Below are positions 30,560-39,616 of a stretch of 43,586 nucleotides of DNA, piece by piece. The notes below the pieces were generated by a model that was not told the DNA's origin, did not search any database, and was given only the letters and a program-made list of their open reading frames with translations. The stretch is from Candidatus Methanofrustulum fimipullorum (GTDB lineage: Archaea; Halobacteriota; Methanosarcinia; Methanosarcinales; Methanosarcinaceae), in contig JAAYST010000015.1 in NCBI GenBank assembly GCA_012518265.1, positions 1 to 43,586 of the forward strand, in the 5' to 3' direction. How positions within the stretch are numbered: position 1 is the first letter of the stretch; each line of letters begins with the position of its first letter. Both the position numbers and the translations under genes were made by a program.

Positions 30560-31200
30560 GCTTTCGTTTTTTTCTTTAATTAAAATTTCCATCGTCCATT
30601 TTTTTTCTTTAATTGGAATTTCCGCAGTCCATTTTTTTCTTTTTATCGCGGCGCTTTTTAGGATTTTTCGGGCGTTCGTTTTTGTTTTTAAAGAGATCCC
30701 CTAGCATTCGTTTTTTTTATTTCCAATAAAAACCGATACGCTGCTTTATTTCTTTAATTGAAATTTCCGTCGTCTTTTTTTTCTTTTTGCGCGGCGCTTT
30801 TTTAGGATTTTTTGGTCGTTCGTTTTTTTTTGTTTTTGAATAGAAACCCTAGTATCCGTTTTTTCTTTTATTTTCAAGAAAAACCGATATGCCATTTTTT
30901 TTTAATTGAAATTTCCGTTGTCCTTTTTTTTTCTTTTTTGCGCGGCGTTTTTTTAGGACTTTTCGGGCGTTCGTTTTTTTGTTTTTGAAGAGAACCCCTA
31001 GCATCCGTTTTTTATTTCCAACGAAAACCGATACTTCGTTTTTTTCCTTAATTGAAATTTCCGTTTTCCTTTTTTTCTTTTTGTGCGGCGTTTTTTAGGA
31101 TTTTTCGGACGTTCGTTTTTTTGTTTTTGAAGAGAACCCCTAGCATACGTTTTTTATTTCCAACGAAAACCGATACTTCGTTTTTTTCCTTTTACTTTTT
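30560..31200. repeat. array of about four 145-bp tandem repeats, undescribed
   Basis: The landmark CCGATA recurs at 30733, 30884, 31028 and 31170 (intervals 151, 144, 142). Each unit contains, in order, AATTGAAATTTCCG, CGCGGCG, TTAGGATTTTTCGGGCGTTCG, GAACCCCTAGCATCCG and TTTCCAACGAAAACCGATAC, joined by T-runs. The two copies nearest the copA end are most alike; the first is most degenerate. All frames are closed, and it lies between convergent rpl10e and copA. It resembles neither CRISPR nor an ORB-type origin that I know. Confidence 0.88.
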
Positions 31201-31210
31201 TTATTTTACT

Positions 31211-31867
31211 TTATATCTCCTTTCTTTTCATTAACAACGAATTCGTTGTTACCGAAATTGAACTTAGAGCCATAAACGCCGCAGCCATTTCCGGTGTTAT
31301 TAAAATGGTTTTCGTAAGCGGAAACAAAATTCCTGCCGCAATTGGAATTCCAATTGAGTTATAACAAAGCGCCCAAAACAGATTTTGTTTTATTTTACGA
31401 ATTGTAAGTTTGCTCAATTCGATTGCTTTTAAAACGTCTTTCGGGTCGTTTTTAATTAAAACAACGTCTGCCGTTTCAATTGCGACATCAGTTCCGGCTC
31501 CCATTGCTATTCCAACATCCGCTTCGGCAAGTGCGGGAGCGTCGTTTATTCCGTCTCCGACCATTGCAACGATTTTTCCTTTATTTTTAAGTTCTTTTAC
31601 TTTTTGGGCTTTAAATTGAGGCATCACTTGAGCAATCACATTTTCTTTTTTGATTCCCGCAATTTCGGCAATATTTTGAGCCGTTCCTTCATTGTCTCCA
31701 GTTAGCATATATGTTTCAATTTTTCTTTTGTTAAGAGCTTCTATCGTTTCTCTTGCAGTTGATCGAACCGTATCGGCAATTGCAAACATTGAAATTAAAT
31801 AATTATCAAAACCTGCCAAAACTACAGTTTTTCCTTCTTTTTCAAAATTCTCTTTTGTTTGCTTTTC
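31211..31867 (-). CDS. copA: copper P-type ATPase, C-terminal part beyond an in-frame TAG
   Basis: This continues in the same frame as the next entry after one TAG. It holds the end of the nucleotide domain (EGKTVVLAGFDNYL), the P-domain hinge MLTGDNEGTAQNIAEIAG and MVGDGINDAPALAEADVGIA, and the last two membrane helices (QNLFWALCYNSIGIPIAAG and AAFMALSSISVTTNSLL with the conserved MxxSS). If translated alone it could start only at TTG 31819 inside the domain and would not be functional. 218 residues follow the TAG. The frame is fully open and conserved, so the break is either recent or read through. Confidence 0.85.
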   Translation of the reverse strand, partial: EKQTKENFEKEGKTVVLAGFDNYLISMFAIADTVRSTARETIEALNKRKIETYMLTGDNEGTAQNIAEIAGIKKENVIAQVMPQFKAQKVKELKNKGKIVAMVGDGINDAPALAEADVGIAMGAGTDVAIETADVVLIKNDPKDVLKAIELSKLTIRKIKQNLFWALCYNSIGIPIAAGILFPLTKTILITPEMAAAFMALSSISVTTNSLLMKRKEI

Positions 31868-31870
31868 CTA
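31868..31870 (-). other. in-frame amber codon in copA
   Basis: On the minus strand the codons read CTT TCC GAT TAG GAA AAG CAA. The reading frame before and after is the same CopA frame. The site is a variable loop in the nucleotide-binding domain, between [11 protein letters not shown] and EGKTVVLAG. Confidence 0.9.
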
Positions 31871-34045
31871 ATCGGAAAGAATAATGTTGTATTCCGACAA
31901 AAATCTTTCAGAACCGATATATACTTTTTTCAAACCGTAATTAAAACCGACAAAATCAATTTCTACATCACCGCTCACACCTTTTCCTGCATGAGAATTG
32001 AAATTTTGCACAGAAAGTTTCTTTTCATTCGTTTTACTTAATTCTTTCGTTTTTTTCATGATTGCTTTTGAAATCGGATGCTCCGATTTCTCTTCAATTG
32101 CAGCAGCAATTAAGAGTGCATCGTTTTCACTTATTTTGTTAGTATAAATATCTGTCACAACAGGTTTTCCTTCTGTTAAAGTTCCCGTTTTGTCAAAAAT
32201 AACAGCATCAATTTCATTAGTTCGTTCGAGTGATTCTCCTCCTTTGAATAAAATTCCTCTTTCGGCTCCCATTCCGGTTCCGACCATAATTGCGGCGGGC
32301 GTTGCAAGTCCCACAGCACAAGGGCACGAAATAATCAAAACGGTAATTGAAACCAGAAGCGAAAACAAAAACGGAGTAATTCCTTCAAAAGATTCTTGTG
32401 AATTTACATTAAAGTATTCAAATCCTATAAAATACCAAAACAAAAAAGCAACGATTGCGACTATAAAAACTCCTACTATAAAGTTTCCGGCAACTTTGTC
32501 AGCAATTCTTTGAATTTTCGGCTTTTTAGTCTGCGCGTCAGACACAAGTTGAATTATTTGAGAAAGAGTCGTGTCTTTTCCTACCTTTTCCGCTTCAAAT
32601 CTTATATAGCCTGTCAAATTTACGGTAGAACCTATTGCCGTATCTCCTACTCCTTTTTCAACAGGCATACTTTCCCCGGTCAACATTGACTCGTCAACAG
32701 TCGTATTTCCGTAAATGATTTTTCCGTCGACCGGTATTTTTTCTCCCGGTCTTACAGCTAAAACATCACCAATTTTTACGGAATCTGTAGGGATTTCAAT
32801 TTCATTTTCGTTTTCTGTTACCAATCTGCTCGTCAAAACTTTCATATCGAACAGTTTTTCAATTGATTCTGTTGTCTTACTCATCGATTTTGCTTCAAGA
32901 TATTTTCCAAGCGAGACAAAAATTATAATCATGGCGACAGTTTCGTAGTAAAGACTTTCATATCCCGGTCCCAAATCAATAAAAGTAGATATAACACTTA
33001 CCAAATACGCGCATCCCGTTCCGGTTGCAATCAAAAGATCCATATCGAAAAGTCCGGTTTTTAGACTTTTTACGGCACCTGTAAAATATCTTCTCCCCGG
33101 GAATAATATAATCAAAGAAGTTAAAATGAAAAGCATGTATTTACTTGCAAGAATTTCCGGAACAAACCAAAAGCTGTCGCTCATATGTTTCATGCTTCCC
33201 AAAATTACGGGAATTCCTAAAATTAATGATAAAATAAAATTTCGCTTTTGAATTTCATCGTTTCTCTTACTCGCATCTCTTCTTCTCGTTTCCTCATTTT
33301 CTCTTTCGGACTCTTCCACGACAAAAGCTTCATATCCTATATCATCAATCGCTTCTTTAAGCAGTTTCGGATTCGTTTTTCTCAAATCGTAATATACGGT
33401 TGCTTCTTTCATCGGTAAATTAACGGTTGCATCCTTTACCCCGTCAATCGATTTAAGCACCTTTTCAACATTTATTGCGCATGCGGCGCAAGTCATTCCG
33501 TTTACTTCAAGAGTTGCCAAACTCGTCCCGTCATTTCCTTTTAAATTATTTTCCGATTCCTTTCCGTTTTTTTCGTTTTTTTCATTCTTTTCAAAATCTT
33601 CAACAATTGCCTCATAGCCTGCGTTATCAATTGCTTTTTTCATAACGTTTGGCTCAACTTTTTTGGAATTGTAAAAAACAGTTGCTTTTCCAAGCGGCAA
33701 ATTAACCGAAGCATTGTTTACGCCGTCTATCACCGTTAGTATTTTTTCAACATTGAGAGTGCATGCGGCACAAGACATTCCGGAAATGTGAATATCAACC
33801 TTTTTTTCTGTGACAAAATTTTCCGGCAGATATCCTTCATCGGAAATTATATTTTTAATGTCTTTGATATCTATTTCGTTTTCATCGTATTTTACGAAAA
33901 CCTCTCCGTAAATTTCATCCGGATTTTCGTCATTTAGAACTATTTTTACAACATCAATTCCTTTTGTTTTTTCAAGTGCGTTTTTTACGACAGATACGCA
34001 ATGCCCGCAAGTCATGCCGCTTACTGCGAACTTTTCGCTTTTCAT
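31868..34045 (-). CDS. copA: copper-exporting P1B-type ATPase, N-terminal part up to an in-frame TAG
   Basis: 725 residues of a CopA. Three heavy-metal-binding domains come first, with GMTCGHC (about residue 13), [15 protein letters not shown] and [15 protein letters not shown]; the second and third look like recent duplicates. Membrane helices follow, with the A-domain [10 protein letters not shown] (about 455), the ion-binding [18 protein letters not shown] (about 573), the phosphorylated [16 protein letters not shown] (about 617), and SEHPISKAI with the HP dipeptide. Between domains 2 and 3 is a N/K/E-rich insert. The frame then meets TAG at 31868-31870 and continues open as the entry at 31211. 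With readthrough the protein would have 944 residues including the amber position. No Shine-Dalgarno of note precedes ATG 34045; the promoter region holds inverted repeats. Confidence 0.93.
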   Translation of the reverse strand: MKSEKFAVSGMTCGHCVSVVKNALEKTKGIDVVKIVLNDENPDEIYGEVFVKYDENEIDIKDIKNIISDEGYLPENFVTEKKVDIHISGMSCAACTLNVEKILTVIDGVNNASVNLPLGKATVFYNSKKVEPNVMKKAIDNAGYEAIVEDFEKNEKNEKNGKESENNLKGNDGTSLATLEVNGMTCAACAINVEKVLKSIDGVKDATVNLPMKEATVYYDLRKTNPKLLKEAIDDIGYEAFVVEESERENEETRRRDASKRNDEIQKRNFILSLILGIPVILGSMKHMSDSFWFVPEILASKYMLFILTSLIILFPGRRYFTGAVKSLKTGLFDMDLLIATGTGCAYLVSVISTFIDLGPGYESLYYETVAMIIIFVSLGKYLEAKSMSKTTESIEKLFDMKVLTSRLVTENENEIEIPTDSVKIGDVLAVRPGEKIPVDGKIIYGNTTVDESMLTGESMPVEKGVGDTAIGSTVNLTGYIRFEAEKVGKDTTLSQIIQLVSDAQTKKPKIQRIADKVAGNFIVGVFIVAIVAFLFWYFIGFEYFNVNSQESFEGITPFLFSLLVSITVLIISCPCAVGLATPAAIMVGTGMGAERGILFKGGESLERTNEIDAVIFDKTGTLTEGKPVVTDIYTNKISENDALLIAAAIEEKSEHPISKAIMKKTKELSKTNEKKLSVQNFNSHAGKGVSGDVEIDFVGFNYGLKKVYIGSERFLSEYNIILSD

Positions 34046-34090
34046 AAGTGTGCCACTTCCTTTACTTATTTAAAGGTAAAAATAAAAATA

Positions 34091-34230
34091 TTTTACTCAA
34101 TTTTAAAGTAAAATAAAAAAGTATAAAATAAAATATGAAAGTAATACATAAAACATAGATATTGTATGTTTTAGTAATATAAAAATAATTTCGTCATGGT
34201 TAAACTTTTGGTTATATAAGTTTATATAAA
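34091..34230 (-). promoter_or_regulatory. copA promoter region with inverted repeats
   Basis: On the minus strand TTTATATAAAC (34230-34220) is a strong TATA box, giving a start near 34200 and a leader of about 155 bases. Downstream are TAAAACATA/TATGTTTTA (arms 34149-34157 and 34165-34173) and TTTTACT/AGTAAAA (34091-34097 and 34107-34113). Either could bind a copper regulator. The rest of 34046-34455 is A- and T-rich sequence with AAAGTTTT repeats. Confidence 0.45.
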
Positions 34231-34351
34231 TAACCCGAAAATCTAAAAAAGTTTGTAAATAAAAAGTTTTGTAAAAAAAAAGTTTTATAAATAAAATGTT
34301 TTGTAAATTTAAAAGTTTTATAAAAAAGAAAAAAAATCGTTTTTATTTTTC

Positions 34352-34444
34352 GGGGAATTTTTCAAATTCCCCTTAATTTTCAGCTTTCAAGATTATCATT
34401 ATCTTTCAAGATGATTTTTATCATTAAAGATAATTTTTATCTTT
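34352..34444 (-). terminator. hairpins downstream of the NAC gene
   Basis: GGGGAATTT/AAATTCCCC at 34352-34372 has the loop GAA when read on the minus strand, the sense of the NAC gene, and is followed by a run of T. Before it in the same transcript, AAAGATAA/TTATCTTT at 34426-34444 forms a second small stem. Confidence 0.65.
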
Positions 34445-34455
34445 CGACATAATTT

Positions 34456-34812
34456 TCAGCTTTCGGCAAGTTTCAAAATTGCTTCTGCGAGGTCTCCGTT
34501 AACTTCTTTTAAGACCTTTTCCGCTGTTTCTTTGTCGGCACCGGTTTGCTCGGCAACGAGAATTATGTCCGACTCCGGAATTTCCAATTCTTTAGGAAGT
34601 TTTGTAACATTTCCGGTAATTTGATACGTGTCGACTCCCTGCGCTCTCATAATTGAAATTGAGGGATCGTCGATTATAATATCTCCCGATTCGGTTTTTA
34701 TTATAACCTGCTGAGCATTGTCGATGTCTTCCATTTCTATTCCGAGCTGCTTCATCATCCCTTGAAGCTTTTTCGGATTCATTCCTCCGCGTCCTCCCAT
34801 TCCGGGTATCAT
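34456..34812 (-). CDS. nac: archaeal nascent polypeptide-associated complex protein
   Basis: A homodimeric ribosome-associated chaperone. The 118 residues show a glycine-rich start (MIPGMGGRGGMNPKKLQGMMKQ), a central NAC beta-barrel segment (QQVIIKTESGDIIIDDPSI, DTYQITGNVTKLPKE), and a C-terminal UBA domain (ADKETAEKVLKEVNGDLAEAILKLAES). Size and domain order are normal. It starts 25 bases after the HesB gene, so the two form an operon. ATG 34812 is taken as start; M5 and M11 are possible alternatives, the latter directly after GGAGGA. Confidence 0.95.
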   Translation of the reverse strand: MIPGMGGRGGMNPKKLQGMMKQLGIEMEDIDNAQQVIIKTESGDIIIDDPSISIMRAQGVDTYQITGNVTKLPKELEIPESDIILVAEQTGADKETAEKVLKEVNGDLAEAILKLAES

Positions 34813-34837
34813 TTAAGACCACGTCCCGCCTTTAAGA

Positions 34838-35158
34838 TTAATGGCAACCGGAGCAGCTTCCGCCACACTGAACAGCGTTCGGATCTTCTACTGTAAATCC
34901 TTTTCTAAATCCGTCGTCTATGTAATTTATAATAAGAGGCTCGACAGTTTTCTTCATGTCAACATCATATACGATTTTTATTCCGGAAATTTCTTCTGTG
35001 CTGTCGTTTTCCGAAATTTCGTCATCAAGAGACAAACCGAATGCAATTCCGCTGCACCCCATTCCGGCAATATAAATTCTGAGATGCTGTTCTTTATTTT
35101 CTTGAGAGTTCATAACATCGTTTAATGCAGCAACTGCTTCATCTGTAATCTTAACCAT
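34838..35158 (-). CDS. HesB/IscA family iron-sulphur protein
   Basis: This 106-residue protein has the A-type carrier fold: ITDEAVAALNDVM at the start, LRIYIAGMGCSGIAFGLSLDD with one cysteine, KIVYDVDMKKTVEPLIINYIDDG, and the C-terminal QCGGSCSGCH with three cysteines and a terminal histidine. This variant resembles the HesB-like proteins of methanogens more than canonical IscA (CxnCGCG). It probably binds or transfers an iron-sulphur cluster. ATG 35158 has GGAGA eight bases upstream. It is the first gene of the operon with nac. Confidence 0.9.
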   Translation of the reverse strand: MVKITDEAVAALNDVMNSQENKEQHLRIYIAGMGCSGIAFGLSLDDEISENDSTEEISGIKIVYDVDMKKTVEPLIINYIDDGFRKGFTVEDPNAVQCGGSCSGCH

Positions 35159-35281
35159 AATTTGATTCTCCGTTTGTATTCAATTTTTAAATTTTTTATT
35201 TAATAAATGTAAATCCTGTTTTTATACCTTTTGGCTATTTTTATGTTTTTATCTTTTAAAATTAAAATTTTCCTCTTTTTG

Positions 35282-36508
35282 TCATACGAACTCAACACCG
35301 TCATCAGCAGGTTTATCGAGCGTTTCTCCGTTGTATGCGTTAATTTCGATACTTCTTCGTTTTCCTTTCAATTCCCATATCGGTGCAAAAACCAGTTTTA
35401 TTTTAAGTATTATATCTGATTCTTTCGGTTTAAACACTTTGCTTTGCGACATTACGACTTGAGCGTTTGTAATATTCGTTTTTATTTCTTTAGTATTTTT
35501 CCGTATTAAATCTTCAATAATTTTTACTCTTATATTTTCTTTTGTAATTTCCGGTTGGCGTTGTTCGTACTGAATATCGGGGATTTCCGTCTGATTTTCA
35601 ATTTCTCCGAATTCTATATTGTTAAATTCTCCGTTTATGGCATTTATAAAACCGGAGCCGCTTTCAGACATTTCAACAATTTCGTCATCAAATTTTCTGT
35701 TTATATTAATCGAGTAAGTGTAGTTCCAATACGGAATAAATTTTAAAACAGTCTCCGAAACGTCGCCCATTAGAGACCTTCCGAGAGATTCCGCTTTTTC
35801 AAGCGACATATTTATTTTTGATGTCGGTGTCGCAATAATCTGTATTTTCTCAGGAATTGTATTTCTTTCCGGCATAATATTTCTTTCAGAAACTGTATTT
35901 TTTTCCGATATTATTCCTTTTTCCAATATTATATCTTTTTCAGGAACAATAATTTTTTCAGCAGTTTCACTTACTGAAATCGTTTTTTCAATACTCTCGT
36001 TTTCTGCTTCAAAATTGATAATATTTCTTACGTTTATATTTTTTATATTTTCATTTATTACATTTATGTTTCTTTGATTTTCATTTTGTGCTGTAAATCT
36101 TGCTAAAAAACTCAAAAAATCAGTTTTTTTTTTTGAATCGATAGAATCCAAAATACAATTTCCGAGTAAATAAATCGTATCTTCCCGTTTTAAATTGTCA
36201 ATAAAAAAAGTACCTACGTTTTCCGCAAGCATATTTCTGTCCCAAATAACAACACCTGTTTCTCTTGCGTATTGTTCAAGCGCGTCGGCTCCGCCTTTTA
36301 TTTTTTTAGTCGTTATGTATAAACTGTTTTTACCTGAAACATTATTTGTAAATCTCTCAAGTATGTCCAAGTCTCCTTCCGTATCACACATAACATATAA
36401 TTCGTAACTTCCTTTGCGACCGTGAATATCACAAAAATCGCAGGAACTCGTTTCATAGCCGTATGAATGAAACATGTTTAATAAAATGCTTATCAATTCC
36501 TTTTTCAT
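35282..36508 (-). CDS. uncharacterised archaeal protein, endonuclease-like N-terminal domain
   Basis: 408 residues with three parts. The first 125 include an alternating helix-strand pattern (NSLYITTKKIKGGADALEQYARETGVVIWDR), which suggests a restriction-endonuclease-like or Holliday-type fold with LYITTKK as the possible catalytic strand; I cannot verify this. Residues about 165-225 are a repetitive linker (EKGIISEKNTVSERNIMPER). The last 180 residues hold FIPYWNYTYSININRKF and FAPIWELKGKRRSIEINAYNGETL, typical of a conserved euryarchaeal family of unknown function that ends in a strand-rich domain. AGGGG precedes ATG 36508. Two copies of a 19-bp sequence with a possible TATA box lie 45-85 bases upstream. 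Confidence 0.75.
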   Translation of the reverse strand: MKKELISILLNMFHSYGYETSSCDFCDIHGRKGSYELYVMCDTEGDLDILERFTNNVSGKNSLYITTKKIKGGADALEQYARETGVVIWDRNMLAENVGTFFIDNLKREDTIYLLGNCILDSIDSKKKTDFLSFLARFTAQNENQRNINVINENIKNINVRNIINFEAENESIEKTISVSETAEKIIVPEKDIILEKGIISEKNTVSERNIMPERNTIPEKIQIIATPTSKINMSLEKAESLGRSLMGDVSETVLKFIPYWNYTYSININRKFDDEIVEMSESGSGFINAINGEFNNIEFGEIENQTEIPDIQYEQRQPEITKENIRVKIIEDLIRKNTKEIKTNITNAQVVMSQSKVFKPKESDIILKIKLVFAPIWELKGKRRSIEINAYNGETLDKPADDGVEFV

Positions 36509-36553
36509 ATTTTCCCCTGAAATAATCGATATTTATTGAATTAAAAGGTATTT

Positions 36554-36591
36554 GTATTGTTTATATGTTTCCGTATTGTTTATATGTTTCT
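36554..36591 (-). promoter_or_regulatory. duplicated 19-bp element with TATA-like core
   Basis: GTATTGTTTATATGTTTCC (36554-36572) is repeated at 36573-36591 with one change. On the minus strand each holds CATATAAAC, so the promoter of the gene at 35282-36508 may be doubled. The rest of 36592-36774 is T-rich with no gene. Confidence 0.4.
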
Positions 36592-36774
36592 GTTTTTTCC
36601 TTTAATTTTTTCTTTTAATTTTTTCCTTTTAACTTTTTCTTTTTAAATTTTAAGTTTTTGGCCTCAGAACTCATAGGGTTTTTCATTGCAGTTTTACTCA
36701 AATTAATTTATCTTCATTGGCCTTTTTACTTTACTTAAACTTTCTGTTTTTTATTTTTTTTCTTTTTTTATTTT

Positions 36775-39324
36775 TTATTTTGAATGTTTTACGTCTTTTG
36801 CAGTTTTCTTACGGAATCTTTCTTCTATTTTCATTGCACGCAGTATTGCTTTTACAATTTCAACGAGTACGACCATCATAACCGCCGCTCCGATTATGAT
36901 TCCCCATTGTTCGATTGTTGGGGGTATTACGTCGAACAAATCGTTAATTCCGGGAATTACGACAACTCCTACTAATAAAGCGCCCGATACTAAACATGCT
37001 ATATTTAAATATTTATTGTTGAAAGGATTCTGACTGAATATGGATTTGAATACGGATTTTACATTATATGCGTGGAACAATTGTATCATACCCAAAGTGG
37101 CAAACGCCATCGTTTCCGCTAACAAATGAGCATCTCCTTCCATAGTTGGAACAATATAAGTGCTTGCATACCAATATACGCCTAATGTTAAAGCGGCTTC
37201 GATAATTCCTTGATATATAATCGAGAAGCCGACGCCGTTTGAGAAAAACGATGAATTTTTATCGCGCGGTTCATATTCCATAATATCGGGCTCGGCTTTT
37301 TCCATTCCTAAAGCAATGGCAGGAAATACGTCAGTTACCAAGTTAATCCATAATATGTGAATCGGCTCCAAAATTTGCCATCCAAGCAGTGTAGCAATTG
37401 ACAATGTCAATACTTCACCCATATTGGCGGAAAGTAAAAACTGAACGGCTTTTTGAATATTTGCAAATACTTTTCTTCCTTCCTCGATTGCGGAAACGAT
37501 TGTTGCAAAGTTGTCGTCTGCAAGTACCATGTCGGATGCGCCTTTGGAAACTTCCGTTCCTGTAATTCCCATGCCGACTCCGATATTTGCCTGTTTTAAC
37601 GCAGGAGCGTCGTTTACTCCGTCTCCTGTCATTGAAATAATTTTGTCGTTTGCTTGCCATGCGTTTATGATACGAACTTTATGTTCGGGAGAAACGCGTG
37701 CGTAAACCGAGTAATCATTTACTTTTTTAGCCAATTCTTCATCAGACATTTCATTTAATTCGGCACCTGTACAAACATGTCTTACGTTTTCGGGGTCGTT
37801 TTCGTCCAATATTGTTAAACGTTCGGCTATGGCCTGTGCAGTAAGTGCATGGTCTCCTGTAATCATTATAGTTCTAACACCTGCATTTCTGACTTCGATA
37901 ACCGATTGGCGCGCTTCGGGGCGCTCAGGATCGATCATTGCCATTAGCCCCGAGAATACGAGCTCGTTTTCAACAGTTTCCGTGTTCAGTTCGGTCGGAA
38001 TTTCGTCTATATATCTATAAGCGCCACCCAATACACGTAAAGCGTTTCGTGCAAATTCTGCGTTTTTAGCCAAAATTTCATTTTTATCGTCTTGAGTTAT
38101 CGGAACACTCATTCCGTCTTTTTCGATATGTGTACAGCGTTCCAACAATTGATCGGGTGCACCTTTTACATAAACCGTATATTTTCCTTCTTTTCTTTCG
38201 GTTTTATGAATCGTTGACATTAATTTTCGTCCGGAATCGAAAGGGACTTCACCTACACGAGGCGCTTTTGCAATTTCTCCTTCAACATCAAAACCCTGAT
38301 TTAAAGCATATTGAGTCATAGCCGTTTCAGTAGGGTCTCCCGTTAATGTGCCGTCCGGTTTTATTCCGGTGTCATTCGGAAATGCAAAACCGTAATATAG
38401 CGATGAATTTTTGCTGAGGCTCTCCGATGCTTCCAATTCCCGGGAATTGAAATATACCTTTTCAACAGTCATTTTGTTTTGTGTTAAAGTACCCGTTTTA
38501 TCGGATGCAATAATCATTGTCGAACCCAAAGTTTCAACAGCGGGCAAAGAGCGAACTAAAGCATTGCGTGCCGCCATTTTTTGAGTTCCTTGGGACAATA
38601 TAATCGTTGTAATTGCGGGCAATCCTTCCGGTAACGCGGCAACAGCCAACGAAACCGCAACTAGCAGCATATTTACCCAAGCCGTATCGTTTATAAAAAC
38701 ACCGACTGCAAAGTTGGCCGCCGCAACTACGACAACAACGACCGTAAGTATTTTTGCCAACTTTTCCTGATCTCTTTGCAACGGCGTTTTTTGCTTCTCG
38801 GCGGCATCTATCATTTTTGCAATATGCCCAACTTCCGTTTGCATTCCCGTTGCAGTTACAATACCGACACCGCGTCCGTATGTAACATTTGTTGAAGAAA
38901 ATCCCATATTTGTTCGGTCACCGATTCCGATTTCGCCCTGAATTGCACCTAACGACTTATTTACCGGAACGGATTCTCCCGTTAAAGCGGCTTCTTCAAT
39001 CTGTAATGAATTTCCTTCTATTATGTACATGTCGGCAGGGACAATATCGCCCGCTTCCAAAATGATAATATCTCCCGGCACAATTCCTTTTGATGCAATG
39101 TGTTTTATTTCACCGTCACGCAAAACGTTTGCTTCCGGCGCATTCATCTTCGCCAAGGCGTCGATTGCTTCTTCCGCTTGCTGTTCCTGATAAACGCCTA
39201 ATATTGCGTTCATTAAAACTACTGCCAATATTACTACAGCATCAACAAAATCACCGGACGCCGCCCAAGAAATAAATGCGGCTATTATTAAAATTATAAT
39301 CATCAAATCTTTGAACTGGTCCAA
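36775..39324 (-). CDS. calcium-type P-type ATPase, main part (frameshifted from its N-terminus)
   Basis: 849 residues covering nearly all of a P2-type cation pump of the PacL/SERCA kind. It has QFKDLMIIILIIAAFISW as first membrane hairpin, LTGESVPVNK in the A-domain, AALPEGLPAITTIIL in M4 (the PEGLP ion site), SDKTGTLTQNKMTVEKVYFN, KGAPDQLLERC in the nucleotide domain, and TGDGVNDAPALKQANIGVGMG. Six C-terminal helices follow, including LWINLVTDVFPAIALGM. As a separate gene it could start only at TTG 39324. Its true N-terminus (MSEKRYYNYTAEEII) is encoded at 39333-39490 in the other frame; the two join at the A5T5 run 39323-39332. It is a pseudogene, a sequencing slip, or a programmed shift. 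Confidence 0.93.
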   Translation of the reverse strand: MDQFKDLMIIILIIAAFISWAASGDFVDAVVILAVVLMNAILGVYQEQQAEEAIDALAKMNAPEANVLRDGEIKHIASKGIVPGDIIILEAGDIVPADMYIIEGNSLQIEEAALTGESVPVNKSLGAIQGEIGIGDRTNMGFSSTNVTYGRGVGIVTATGMQTEVGHIAKMIDAAEKQKTPLQRDQEKLAKILTVVVVVVAAANFAVGVFINDTAWVNMLLVAVSLAVAALPEGLPAITTIILSQGTQKMAARNALVRSLPAVETLGSTMIIASDKTGTLTQNKMTVEKVYFNSRELEASESLSKNSSLYYGFAFPNDTGIKPDGTLTGDPTETAMTQYALNQGFDVEGEIAKAPRVGEVPFDSGRKLMSTIHKTERKEGKYTVYVKGAPDQLLERCTHIEKDGMSVPITQDDKNEILAKNAEFARNALRVLGGAYRYIDEIPTELNTETVENELVFSGLMAMIDPERPEARQSVIEVRNAGVRTIMITGDHALTAQAIAERLTILDENDPENVRHVCTGAELNEMSDEELAKKVNDYSVYARVSPEHKVRIINAWQANDKIISMTGDGVNDAPALKQANIGVGMGITGTEVSKGASDMVLADDNFATIVSAIEEGRKVFANIQKAVQFLLSANMGEVLTLSIATLLGWQILEPIHILWINLVTDVFPAIALGMEKAEPDIMEYEPRDKNSSFFSNGVGFSIIYQGIIEAALTLGVYWYASTYIVPTMEGDAHLLAETMAFATLGMIQLFHAYNVKSVFKSIFSQNPFNNKYLNIACLVSGALLVGVVVIPGINDLFDVIPPTIEQWGIIIGAAVMMVVLVEIVKAILRAMKIEERFRKKTAKDVKHSK

Positions 39325-39332
39325 AAATTTTT
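39323..39332 (-). other. frameshift site AAAAATTTTT in the calcium ATPase
   Basis: Removing one base of the run gives TCA AAA TTT TTG GAC CAG and restores one continuous ATPase frame (SKFLDQFKD), as in relatives. The site is a palindromic homopolymer pair. Confidence 0.85.
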
Positions 39333-39490
39333 GAAATAAAGTTACTGCGCTTTCCTTCTTGAATTTCGTTTAGTCCGTATTTTTTCAAACGCTTTTTTGC
39401 TTCCTCAGACGACAAACCTTTCGAAACATCGACCTCGAATTCTTTAATGATTTCTTCGGCTGTATAATTATAGTATCTTTTTTCCGACAT
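39333..39490 (-). CDS. N-terminal fragment of the calcium-type ATPase
   Basis: About 52 genuine residues, MSEKRYYNYTAEEIIKEF followed by DVSKGLSSEEAKKRLKKYGLNEIQEGK: the classic cation-ATPase N-terminal domain that ends just before the first membrane helix. In its own frame it runs on for about 27 meaningless residues to a stop near 39251. The start ATG 39490 has AAGGAAGG close upstream, so this is the real translation start of the pump. Confidence 0.88.
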
Positions 39491-39529
39491 ACCCTTCCTT
39501 CTGTTATCAAATAATAGCCGTTTTTATTC

Positions 39530-39616
39530 AATTATTTTATTTTTTACTTTTTTATTTAATTTGATTTATTTAATTTGATTTATTTAATTCGATTTATTTA
39601 ATTTATTTAATCTGAT
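39530..39616 (-). repeat. AT microsatellite (TTTAATTTGATTTA units)
   Basis: A unit of about 14 bases, TTTAATTTGATTTA, with variants CGATTTA and CTGATTTA, repeats five to six times between the ATPase gene and pyrF. Confidence 0.78.

Noticed and set aside
30560-31200. CRISPR array
   Set aside because: Units are about 145 bp and similar throughout, without short identical repeats and unique spacers, and there are no cas genes.
39090-39275. Plus-strand frame opposite the calcium ATPase
   Set aside because: Antisense to clear ATPase sequence with no own signal.
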